Assembly: GCA_024641625.1 (NCBI GenBank)
Contig: JAHECQ010000158.1
Location: 1-8,644 of the forward strand
Reading direction: 5' to 3'
Source: Acidimicrobiales bacterium
GTDB lineage: Bacteria > Actinomycetota > Acidimicrobiia > Acidimicrobiales > SZUA-35
Length of the DNA stretch: 8,644 nt
Positions 1 to 7,140 of the stretch are shown in pieces (positions within the stretch are counted from its first letter, which is position 1; every line of letters starts with the position of its first letter). A model generated the notes under the pieces. The model was not told the origin of the DNA, ran no database searches, and worked only from the letters and a program-made list of their open reading frames with translations. Made by a program: the position numbers and the translations under genes.

Positions 1-131
1 CCGACAGTGTCAGCACCTTAGGAGTGCGACCACCGAGGGGCCGTTCCCAGTGACAGGGGCCACACGTCGAAGCGAATCGATCGCCGCCATCGCCGGAACG
101 GGTCGGACTTGAAGGTCGACTCCGTCAAGGT

Positions 132-929
132 TTGGGCAACGCTGCAGTCCAACTGTTCGATGCCGTCGCGGAGCATGACGCTGTCGACCCGGCCTTCTTC
201 ATCGCCGCGACTACTGCCCACATGATGCTTGATGACCTCCCGAGAGCCGAACGCTGCGCCGCAGTGATGCGCAAAGCCACGGACACGGCTGATCCTCGCA
301 GCGTGTTCTGGACGGCGATCGCCCAGAACATCTACCTCGGTGCCGCCCGTCGCTCCGCTGAGGCGATCAGTTGGGCCGACCAAGCGCTCAACGTCGCCAC
401 GCGACACGGCAGCCAAAGCGGTATCGCGTTCGCTCTTCTCGTGAGGGCCAAGGGCCGTCGAGACGACTGGGAGCTGGCCCGCCATGACGCCCAGTCGGCC
501 CTCGAAACCGCCCAGGGGATCAGTCCAGAACATGTCATCGTCGGCGGTTCCCTCGGAGAACTCGCCGTCGTGGCGTCATTCGAGGATGACCTTCCAACGG
601 CTTTGCGGGCCTGCCGAACCACGATCGGGTTCTCGGTCGGCGTTCACCACTTGTCCAGCCTTGCCGGGAACCTCCAAGTTGCGGCCGTCGTGTTGACCCG
701 AGCCGGTGACCCCCGAACCGCGGCCCGCATCATCCGATCCACCGCCGGCCACGGTTACCGGACCGCCAAACGAGCCGAATCGATCATCGCCGCAGCCCTC
801 GGACCCGACGGCCTCACGGCCCTGCCCGCTGAGCGACTATCGATGCTGGACACAGCACAACTCGCCATCGACGCCATCGACCATCTCATGGCGTTGACGA
901 CCGCCACCAACGAACCTGGACCGCGCTGA
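132..929 (+). CDS. TPR-like helical protein, probable C-terminal remnant of a cyclase/STAND ATPase
   Basis: A 265-residue protein with no catalytic motif. It is rich in Ala/Leu helices in the repeating pattern of tetratricopeptide-like domains, for example around residues 30-60, 65-105, 120-150 and 160-200. By eye its second half runs parallel to the C-terminal region of the two complete cyclase-STAND proteins downstream: a helix pair, a GDP-type turn near residue 192, then a late segment on resilience of the ERLSMLD type. No signal peptide or membrane segment is visible. The start is uncertain. The only early candidate in this frame is TTG at 132, with no good ribosome binding site; the first ATG is at 222. 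The frame is closed by TGA at 51-53, and the other forward frames stop at 19-21 and 110-112, so no long reading frame enters from upstream. It may be a decayed paralogue that lost its cyclase and ATPase parts, or a free-standing TPR protein. That it is coding is fairly safe; its function is unknown. Confidence 0.6.
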   Translation: MGNAAVQLFDAVAEHDAVDPAFFIAATTAHMMLDDLPRAERCAAVMRKATDTADPRSVFWTAIAQNIYLGAARRSAEAISWADQALNVATRHGSQSGIAFALLVRAKGRRDDWELARHDAQSALETAQGISPEHVIVGGSLGELAVVASFEDDLPTALRACRTTIGFSVGVHHLSSLAGNLQVAAVVLTRAGDPRTAARIIRSTAGHGYRTAKRAESIIAAALGPDGLTALPAERLSMLDTAQLAIDAIDHLMALTTATNEPGPR

Positions 930-1060
930 GTCACCGAGAACAAGCGGCCCCCGGGCCCACCTTCGGACCAACCGGCAACGGGCACGATCGGCCTGAATCT
1001 GTTGAACGATTTGGAGCGGGTCTGGGCGTCGCTACCGAGCGGCATGGGATGCTGGCGAGT
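930..1060. other. Intergenic gap between TPR remnant and first cyclase-STAND gene
   Basis: A 131-base non-coding gap. It holds a GC-rich self-complementary run near 942-955 whose loop would be only about two bases, so it is not a convincing terminator, and there is no T-tract. TTGAAC at 1002-1007 resembles a -35 box but has no matching -10 at normal spacing. I see no clear promoter. Whether the downstream gene has its own promoter or is co-transcribed with the remnant cannot be settled from the sequence. Confidence 0.4.
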
Positions 1061-3730
1061 ATGGCTGTGAGACCGACAGGAACGGTGACGTTTCTGTTCA
1101 CCGATGTTGAGGAGTCGACGCGTCTGTGGGCCGCTGATTCGGAGGCGATGTCGACGTCGCTGCTGGTCCACGATTCGATCGTGCGGCACGCAATCGAGTC
1201 GGCGGGTGGGTATGTGTTCACGACAGCTGGTGATTCGTTCGCGGCAGCCTTCGCCCGGGCATCGGATGCGGTCAGCGCGGCACAAGCAGCCCAGTCCGGG
1301 CTGGAGGCTGCTGCATGGCCTGGCCCGGTTCTTCGGGTCCGGATCGGTCTCCACTTGGGTGAGGCCGAGGAACGCGGGGGCGACTTTTTCGGTCCGACGG
1401 TGAATACCGCAGCTCGGGTAGAGGCGGCGGCCCATGGTGGGCAGACGCTGATCACCGAGGCGGTCCGGTCGGCTGCACGGGTGACGGCGACGGATCTCGG
1501 CGTGCATCTGCTTCGTGACGTCACCGAGCCGATGCGCCTCTTCCAGTTGGGCGTTGGAGTCTTCCCGCCTCTGCGGGTCGTTGATGCCGGGTTGTCGAAT
1601 CTTCCCGTGCGCCCGACGCGGTTGATCGGCCGCGACCGAGACGTGATCAACGTCCGGCGCCTGTTGGATGCGAACCGGTTGGTTACAGTCACCGCGGTCG
1701 GTGGAGCGGGGAAAACTCGGTTGGCGATTGCGGTGGGTGAAGCCGAGCTACCACACCGGTCTGGTGGAGTGTGGTTTGTCGATCTGACCGCGGTGATGAG
1801 TGGTACCGATGTGATTGGGGCGATTGCCGGCGCTATCGGGTTGTCGTTGGGTGTGGGCGATGCGGCCGAGCAGGTGATCGGGTTTCTGGCCGACCGGGCG
1901 GCGTTGGTGGTGTTGGACAACTGTGAGCATGTGGTTGATGACTGTGCCCAGTTTGTGCAGCGGTTCTTGTCGGCGGCAGGCAAGGCCTCGGTGTTGGCGA
2001 CCAGTCGTGAGGCATTGGATGTCGACGGGGAACAGGTCGTGGTGCTGGGGTCGTTGGCCTGCGACGGAGCCGATTCGCCGGGGGTGAGGTTGTTCGTGGA
2101 TCGTGCCACCGCCGTCAACCCGATGTTCGAGCTGACCGAAACCAACGCTGAGGCTGTGGCCGAGGTGTGCAGCGGTTTGGACGGCATCCCCTTGGCGATC
2201 GAGTTGGCCGCTGCTCGGGTCACGGTGATGACTCCCGCCGATCTGGCGGCGGGACTCCGCGACCGGTTCGAGTTGCTGTCGAGTGGCCGGCGTCGTCAGC
2301 GACAACGCACACTTCAAGCGACGTTGGATTGGAGCTACGACCTGCTCGACGTCGACGAACAGCACATGCTGCGAGCGCTGGGGGTGTTCGTCGACGGGTT
2401 CGACATCGAAGCCGCAGCCGCAGTCACCACCACCGCGACATCGCCGGCATTGAGCATCATCGAGGAACTCGTAGCCAAATCTCTGGTGGTGCGAGCCGAT
2501 CGAGGTCACCGAGCCCGCTTCACGCTGCTGGAAACGGTGAAGGCGTACGCCGAGGGCCGCCTCACCGGCAACGCTGAGGCAACCCACGTTCGCAACCTGC
2601 ACCTGGCGCACTTCCACCGGCTGGCGTCGATTCACGGGCGCATGGCGATGCCGGAAATCCGCATCGGCGCGAGCCTGCGACATGATCGAAGCAACATCAC
2701 CGCCGCGTTCGAGTGGGCGACCGTGTCCGACCAGCCGGTCCTGGGAGGCGAGCTCCTGTTGGGTGCTGCGTTCGCTTACGTCCTCGATGACGCATGGCTC
2801 GAACTCAAGGCCCTCACAGACAGGGCCATCGCACACTGCGCGACCGAGGATCTCGAGCTGGCTGACTACCTGCGGGCCACAGCGGTCTTGATCAGGGGCC
2901 TCCTCCAAGACTCAGCGGCGCGCCCGCCGGCTCTGGCCGCAGCAGTGAATTCAACAGTTACCTCGACCCGCGTCTACGGCCTCAGTTGGTTGGGCCTCAT
3001 CACCACCACAGGGGATGACCCCGAGCGGGGTCGCGCACTTCTCGCCCAAGCACGCTCCGAGGTCGAGGCTGCTCAACGAGCAGGTCCCACACTCGATGTT
3101 GCGACCGCCGGTCTGTGGTTGTCGGGGGTCGAAACAACGCTGGTTGCCCACAGCGGTGACTACCCAACTGCACTCGCCACCTCTCTCGACCTCATCGCGA
3201 TGGATGAGGCCAATGATTACCGCACCGAGATCACCATCTGGTACCCCCAACTGGCGGCGTCCTGCCAGATCATTCTCGGTGAACCCGATGAGGCGCTGCG
3301 AACCATGGACCGCACCGCACAGTTCGAACTCACCTTCCTCGACGGCGACGCCATTCGAGCGGTGGCCCACCTGGCACTCGGCGAGATCGAGGAGGCCACA
3401 CGTCAGATCCGAGCACACGCCAAGCGGGCCGCGACACGACGCCTCGGAGGCGAGGCATCGGACAGCGTGTTGCTGCTCGCCGCGTTGGCCTACGCCGAGG
3501 GCCAACCCGACACCGCAACCGACCTTCTACTGCAGATGTCCATCGGCCGCTCACCGGCCACACAGATTTACGCTGCCCACCTCGCCGACACCCTCGGCCT
3601 GGCCGCCGAATACGAACGGCACACAGCCGACGTACGGGCCTACGGGCCCGAAAGCATGGAAGGCAACCTGGGTCGGGATGTCACCAGCGCGACCATGCAG
3701 GCCGAGGTCACTCGACGCGGCTGGCACTGA
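1061..3730 (+). CDS. Class III nucleotidyl cyclase - STAND (NB-ARC/AAA) ATPase - TPR fusion, copy A
   Basis: An 889-residue cytosolic signalling protein. Residues 5-165 are a class III adenylate/guanylate cyclase domain opening with PTGTVTFLFTDVE. Metal-binding Asp15 and Asp58, substrate Asp108 and transition-state Asn115 and Arg119 are all present, but the position four before Asp58, normally the adenine-selecting Lys, is Thr54. Residues about 185-480 form a STAND ATPase: Walker A AVGGAGKT (Lys218, with Ala instead of Gly at the first P-loop position), Walker B VVLDN (Asp286), a TSRE sensor-1 motif, GIPLAIELAAAR, then a winged-helix segment containing TLDWSYDLL. The rest to residue 889 is TPR-like helices with no C-terminal DNA-binding domain. 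I chose ATG 1061 over ATG 1049 because MAVRPTGTV then aligns exactly with the start of copy B. Family knowledge: Mycobacterium tuberculosis Rv0386 and relatives share the cyclase-ATPase order but add a LuxR-type HTH. It presumably makes a cyclic nucleotide on ligand-driven oligomerisation; substrate and ligand are unknown. Confidence 0.92.
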   Translation: MAVRPTGTVTFLFTDVEESTRLWAADSEAMSTSLLVHDSIVRHAIESAGGYVFTTAGDSFAAAFARASDAVSAAQAAQSGLEAAAWPGPVLRVRIGLHLGEAEERGGDFFGPTVNTAARVEAAAHGGQTLITEAVRSAARVTATDLGVHLLRDVTEPMRLFQLGVGVFPPLRVVDAGLSNLPVRPTRLIGRDRDVINVRRLLDANRLVTVTAVGGAGKTRLAIAVGEAELPHRSGGVWFVDLTAVMSGTDVIGAIAGAIGLSLGVGDAAEQVIGFLADRAALVVLDNCEHVVDDCAQFVQRFLSAAGKASVLATSREALDVDGEQVVVLGSLACDGADSPGVRLFVDRATAVNPMFELTETNAEAVAEVCSGLDGIPLAIELAAARVTVMTPADLAAGLRDRFELLSSGRRRQRQRTLQATLDWSYDLLDVDEQHMLRALGVFVDGFDIEAAAAVTTTATSPALSIIEELVAKSLVVRADRGHRARFTLLETVKAYAEGRLTGNAEATHVRNLHLAHFHRLASIHGRMAMPEIRIGASLRHDRSNITAAFEWATVSDQPVLGGELLLGAAFAYVLDDAWLELKALTDRAIAHCATEDLELADYLRATAVLIRGLLQDSAARPPALAAAVNSTVTSTRVYGLSWLGLITTTGDDPERGRALLAQARSEVEAAQRAGPTLDVATAGLWLSGVETTLVAHSGDYPTALATSLDLIAMDEANDYRTEITIWYPQLAASCQIILGEPDEALRTMDRTAQFELTFLDGDAIRAVAHLALGEIEEATRQIRAHAKRAATRRLGGEASDSVLLLAALAYAEGQPDTATDLLLQMSIGRSPATQIYAAHLADTLGLAAEYERHTADVRAYGPESMEGNLGRDVTSATMQAEVTRRGWH

Positions 3731-3793
3731 ACCACGACATCTCATCGCTCGACAGCGGCCAACGACCGCCGGCCGGAGATCCTGAGTGCGGGA
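3731..3793. other. Short convergent intergenic gap
   Basis: A 63-base space between the tail-to-tail ends of the cyclase-STAND copy A and the cupin gene. A bidirectional terminator would be expected here. The best hairpin I find is a five-base all-GC stem (CGGCC at 3756-3760 with GGCCG at 3771-3775, ten-base loop), with no T-tract on either strand, so it is not called as a terminator. Confidence 0.3.
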
Positions 3794-4321
3794 CTACGCG
3801 TAGTTGGGGCTGGCGATCATGATCGCAGCGAGCTGAGCCGACTCGTCCCCGGCCAGACGCCACGCGTGGCGGCTGGCTCGCTGAACAACCACGTCGCCGG
3901 GACCAAGCTCGATCCAACCGGAGTCCAAGCCCAGCTCGAGGCGTCCCGACAACACGATCACGTAATCAATCGTCGCCGTCGTGTGCCACCCCTGTTCGCC
4001 CTCGGGGTCTCGGGCAAAAAGCTCGCCCGGATCGAACCGTGATGCCGCCGCGGCGATGGCGTCACCCTCGGGCATGTCGGCACGTGTCGGCGGGTGCAAG
4101 GTCAACACCCGAACCGATGACCCACCGGACGGGGGCATCAGCGGATTGACACCCGCGACCGGATCTCGATCTGCTCGGGGATCAGGGCGAGAGGGGTCAT
4201 CCACCCACACGTCGTCCAAAGCCAGCAGCCCCATGTCCATGGATCCCGTCGTCGGGTCGTCATGAACCACGAACGACTTGCCATCGCTGTCGATGCCGGT
4301 CACCACTCGTCGAGTAGCCAT
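3794..4321 (-). CDS. Cupin-domain protein
   Basis: A 175-residue small-molecule-type cupin on the minus strand. The conserved barrel is in the C-terminal half. Motif 1 is WHTTATIDYVIVLSG (residues 112-126), a form of the HRTDTIDY-VVL-G signature of a common stand-alone cupin family; motif 2 is GPGDVVVQRASRHAWR (residues 140-155). Potential metal ligands are His113, Asp119 and His152; the second His of the classical HxH is Thr115, so metal binding may be weak or altered. Residues 1-80 form an N-terminal arm with strands and a Pro/Asp-rich linker. The ATG at 4321 is preferred over the upstream ATG at 4387 because a seven-G run lies seven bases before it and the upstream extension is low-complexity. 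The gene is divergent from cyclase-STAND copy B and convergent with copy A. Substrate unknown: it could be a small oxygenase or isomerase, or a ligand-binding protein. Confidence 0.88.
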   Translation of the reverse strand: MATRRVVTGIDSDGKSFVVHDDPTTGSMDMGLLALDDVWVDDPSRPDPRADRDPVAGVNPLMPPSGGSSVRVLTLHPPTRADMPEGDAIAAAASRFDPGELFARDPEGEQGWHTTATIDYVIVLSGRLELGLDSGWIELGPGDVVVQRASRHAWRLAGDESAQLAAIMIASPNYA

Positions 4322-4328
4322 GTCGGAT

Positions 4329-4335
4329 CCCCCCC
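4329..4335 (-). promoter_or_regulatory. Ribosome binding site that decides the cupin start
   Basis: On the minus strand a run of seven G residues precedes ATG 4321 by seven bases. This supports that start over the longer reading from 4387. Confidence 0.5.
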
Positions 4336-4364
4336 AGTCAATTGGTGTACGGACGCTACCCCCC

Positions 4365-4380
4365 GCACCCGCCTGGGTGC
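4365..4380. repeat. Inverted repeat GCACCC-GCCT-GGGTGC
   Basis: A perfect six-base dyad with a four-base loop in the divergent spacer. It could be a regulator-binding site or a small hairpin in the leader of either gene. There is no T-tract, so a terminator role is unlikely. Confidence 0.45.
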
Positions 4381-4387
4381 CAGACAT

Positions 4388-4407
4388 CCGGTAGTCAGCA
4401 GTACCGG
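4388..4407. repeat. Inverted repeat CCGGTA-8-TACCGG
   Basis: A perfect six-base dyad with an eight-base centre, seven bases downstream of the neighbouring dyad. The 20-base span is a typical size for a dimeric regulator's operator; this role is inferred from shape alone. Confidence 0.4.
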
Positions 4408-4476
4408 GAGGTCGAGGCGTTGGTTTCCCGGGGCCGATCTGGGCGGTACACCGGGCGATGTGAGAACCTCTCGGTC

Positions 4477-7140
4477 GTGGCTGCGCAACCGACTGGAACG
4501 GTGACCTTCCTGTTCACCGACATCGAGGGTTCGACGCGGTTGTGGGATGAGCATCCCGAGTCGATGGCCGATGCGTTGGAGAGACACGACGCGATCTGTC
4601 GCTCGGCGATCGCCGATCATGGGGGCGTTGTGTTCTCGACCGGTGGCGACGGGTTTGCGGTGGCGTTCCAGCGGGCGAGTGACGGGGTGGCGGCCGCAGT
4701 CGATATCCAGATCGCTCTCGGCGAGGCACGGTGGCCGCTGTCGACCGGGCTACGGGTTCGGATGGCTCTCCACACCGGTGAGGCGCGTGAGCGAGACGGT
4801 GACTATTTCGGCCCGCCGGTGAACCGCGCTGCTCGCCTGATGGCGGCCGGCCATGGGGGCCAGATCCTCACATCGGTGGTGACGGCCGAGTTGGCCGAGG
4901 AGGTGCCGGGTATCGATCTCGTCGAACTCGGAACCCATCATCTCCGCGGAATTGCCGAACCGGTGCGTGTCCTCGGTATGCGCATCGACGGGGTGCCAGG
5001 GATCGATCGGCCGTTGACGACGGTCGAGGGTGCACGGGGCAACCTCCCCGCTGTTCTGGACGACTTCGTGGGTCGTGGCAGTGAGCAGCGGGACCTCGCT
5101 GGTGAGCTGCGATCCCGCGGGGTGCTCACCATCACCGGCTCAGGTGGGGTGGGCAAGACGCGGTTGGCGATCGAGGTCGCAGGGGCGACGTCGGATGAGT
5201 TCTCCGATGGCGTCTGGTTCGTCGAGCTGGCAGCGGTTTCCGACCCATTGGCCGTGCAGCAATTGGTGGCAACGACGTTGGATGTTCGCCAGGAAGCGGG
5301 AGTGTCGCCGCTCGAGTTGATTGTTTCCGTTCTGCGAACCCAGCGTGCGCTGCTGATTCTCGACAACGCTGAACACGTGGTGGCTGCCGTCGCCGAAATC
5401 GCCACAGCAGTGGCCGAGCGCTGCTCGATGAGTCGTGTTCTGGTCACCAGTCGGGAACCGTTGGGTGTGCGAGGCGAGCACGTCCATGCCCTGTCCTCGC
5501 TGGGTGAAGGGGAAGGATTCGAGCTGTTCTGCGATCGGGCGCGGGCGCTCGATGACGGGTTCTCGGTGGACGAGGACGATCACGAGACGATCGACGCGAT
5601 CTGTCGTCGCCTCGATGGGATCCCGTTGGCGATCGAGTTGGCGGCCGCCAGGACCCGGTCGCTGACGCCTCGGGACATGTTGGCCCGACTCGACGATCGG
5701 TTCCGTCTACTGCGAGGTGGGCGAGGGGGCGTGGATCGGCACCAGACGCTTCGCGCCGCGCTGTCGTGGTCGTATCAACTGCTGACCGAGCAGGAACGGT
5801 TGCTGTTCGATCGTTGTTCGGTGTTCGCCGGCGGCTTCGCACTGGCCGACGCCGAGCAGGTGTGTGGGTTCGGCGCGTTGGATGCGGCCGACGTGTTGGA
5901 CGTACTCGGTTCCCTGGTCGACAAGTCGATGATCGTGACTGACCGCCATGACCGTTCGGTGCGGTTCCGGTTGCTCGAGACGATCCGTCAGTACGGTGGG
6001 GAACAGCTCACCGAACGCCAGGAAACCGCCGATCTGCGCGATCGCCACCTCGACCACTACCTGTCAGGCGCTCGGCACATCGCTGCGCTGAGCCAAGGCC
6101 CCGACGAGCTCGAAGGCGCCCGCCGCTTCGCTCTGGACTTCGACAACTTCCGTGGGGCGTTCGATTGGGCGTGGGGAGCGTCGGATCTCGAACGGGCGAT
6201 CGGCATCGCGACTGCACTTTGGCCGATCGGTAACCTCAACTCGGAGGTTGTGGAGTGGGTCGAGCTTGTTCGGGGCGCCACGCCGGCGGGGCATCCGGCC
6301 GCCGATGGGCTCGAACTGTTCACGGCGTTCGGCCGGATCATCGCCGGCGACTCGGCCGCGGTCATCGATGGCCTCGTCGGGCTGGCGAATCGCTCCGACC
6401 TGCCGGACTCGCTGCGTTCCACCGCCTGGACATTTCTGGCCACCGCCTACCTCAATACGGGGGATGCCGACCTCGGCTTGGTTGCCGTTCGCAAGGCAAT
6501 GGAGCTGGCCGACGATGATCCGGCCGCTCGAGACCTGTCCGCCCGAGTGGGGTGTTGGTGCGCCTGGGCCCGCGAACCCCAGGCGGTGGCCGGCTTTGCG
6601 GCAACAATCAGCCAAGTGGCCGAGCTCACGGGCAGGCCATCCACCCAGTCGTGGGCGCACTTCTGCCTCGGTGTCGCCGACCTCGTCGAAGGACGTGTCG
6701 AGTCGGCGCGAGCCAACTTCACCGTGAGCCTCCGCCTGGTGAAGGGGACGAACGGAATGGCGGAAGTCCAGGCCCTGCAGGGTCTGGCGGCTGTCGCTGC
6801 TGCGTCAAACGACCCCGCCGAGGTTGCTGTGGCGTTCGGTGAAGCGCTCAGGCGTTTGCATCGGATCCAATTCTGGATGTACATCTGGATCGTCCTCGAG
6901 AACCTGGCCGTGTACTGGGTCAGCAGCGGAGACCATGAGGGCGGCGCTGTTCTACTCGGCCACCTCGAAGCGCACGATCACGCACACGGGGTGTTCACAG
7001 GCGAACGCCGCCGCTCTCTCGCGCTACTCGCCGACGACCGGCTTTCGGTTGAACCGATGCAACGCGGCGCGGCCATGACCCGCGACGAACTGGTTGCCTA
7101 CGCCGAGGATCGGCTTTCCGGCCCGACACTCCTCCGGTGA
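4477..7140 (+). CDS. Class III nucleotidyl cyclase - STAND (NB-ARC/AAA) ATPase - TPR fusion, copy B
   Basis: An 887-residue paralogue of copy A with the same domain order and nearly the same length. The cyclase domain (residues 5-170) begins PTGTVTFLFTDIEGSTRLW. Metal Asp15 and Asp58, substrate Asp109, and transition-state Asn116 and Arg120 are intact; the adenine-Lys position is Ser54. The STAND ATPase follows: Walker A GSGGVGKT (residues 221-228, Lys227), Walker B LLILDN (Asp296), VTSREPL, GIPLAIELAAARTRSL, and a winged-helix segment with LSWSYQLL. From about residue 500 to the end there are only TPR-like helices, and no HTH. GTG 4477 is chosen because VAAQPTGTV matches MAVRPTGTV of copy A; TTG 4420 has a better ribosome binding site (GGGAGG eight bases before it) and would add 19 residues; the TTG at 4342 reaches into the cupin control region and is unlikely. 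Its stop overlaps the next gene in GTGA, so the flavin monooxygenase is probably translated from the same message. Probable sensor producing a cyclic nucleotide; signal unknown. Confidence 0.92.
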   Translation: MAAQPTGTVTFLFTDIEGSTRLWDEHPESMADALERHDAICRSAIADHGGVVFSTGGDGFAVAFQRASDGVAAAVDIQIALGEARWPLSTGLRVRMALHTGEARERDGDYFGPPVNRAARLMAAGHGGQILTSVVTAELAEEVPGIDLVELGTHHLRGIAEPVRVLGMRIDGVPGIDRPLTTVEGARGNLPAVLDDFVGRGSEQRDLAGELRSRGVLTITGSGGVGKTRLAIEVAGATSDEFSDGVWFVELAAVSDPLAVQQLVATTLDVRQEAGVSPLELIVSVLRTQRALLILDNAEHVVAAVAEIATAVAERCSMSRVLVTSREPLGVRGEHVHALSSLGEGEGFELFCDRARALDDGFSVDEDDHETIDAICRRLDGIPLAIELAAARTRSLTPRDMLARLDDRFRLLRGGRGGVDRHQTLRAALSWSYQLLTEQERLLFDRCSVFAGGFALADAEQVCGFGALDAADVLDVLGSLVDKSMIVTDRHDRSVRFRLLETIRQYGGEQLTERQETADLRDRHLDHYLSGARHIAALSQGPDELEGARRFALDFDNFRGAFDWAWGASDLERAIGIATALWPIGNLNSEVVEWVELVRGATPAGHPAADGLELFTAFGRIIAGDSAAVIDGLVGLANRSDLPDSLRSTAWTFLATAYLNTGDADLGLVAVRKAMELADDDPAARDLSARVGCWCAWAREPQAVAGFAATISQVAELTGRPSTQSWAHFCLGVADLVEGRVESARANFTVSLRLVKGTNGMAEVQALQGLAAVAAASNDPAEVAVAFGEALRRLHRIQFWMYIWIVLENLAVYWVSSGDHEGGAVLLGHLEAHDHAHGVFTGERRRSLALLADDRLSVEPMQRGAAMTRDELVAYAEDRLSGPTLLR

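Larger units (their letters stand above)
4322..4476. promoter_or_regulatory. Divergent control region between cupin and cyclase-STAND copy B
   Basis: A 155-base head-to-head spacer that must carry the start signals for both genes if each is a transcription start. It holds two close inverted repeats (4365-4380 and 4388-4407) and the heptamer GTACACC in opposite orientations, 22 bases before the cupin ATG and 24 bases before the GTG of copy B. On the minus strand TAGCGT (4353-4358) is a possible -10 element for the cupin, without a convincing -35. An alternative TTG start of copy B at 4420, preceded by GGGAGG at 4406-4411, would make part of this region coding. Confidence 0.4.

Noticed and set aside
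942..955. GGCCC/GGGCC self-complementary run after the TPR remnant
   Set aside because: The loop would be about two bases and no T-tract follows, so it is not a credible terminator.
931..2223. A 430-codon minus-strand frame antisense to cyclase-STAND copy A
   Set aside because: Low-complexity Ser/Thr/Arg/Pro/Asn translation, opposite a gene with clear cyclase and P-loop motifs.
1748..2908. A 386-codon minus-strand frame
   Set aside because: Gln/His/Arg-rich shadow of the ATPase and TPR coding region, with no recognisable domain.
3756..3775. GC hairpin between the convergent genes as a terminator
   Set aside because: Only five base pairs, a ten-base loop and no T-tract on either strand.
4342..4476. 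N-terminal extension of copy B to TTG 4342
   Set aside because: It would add 45 Pro/Gly/Arg-rich residues absent from copy A, and it overlaps the cupin control region. GTG 4477 aligns with the start of copy A.
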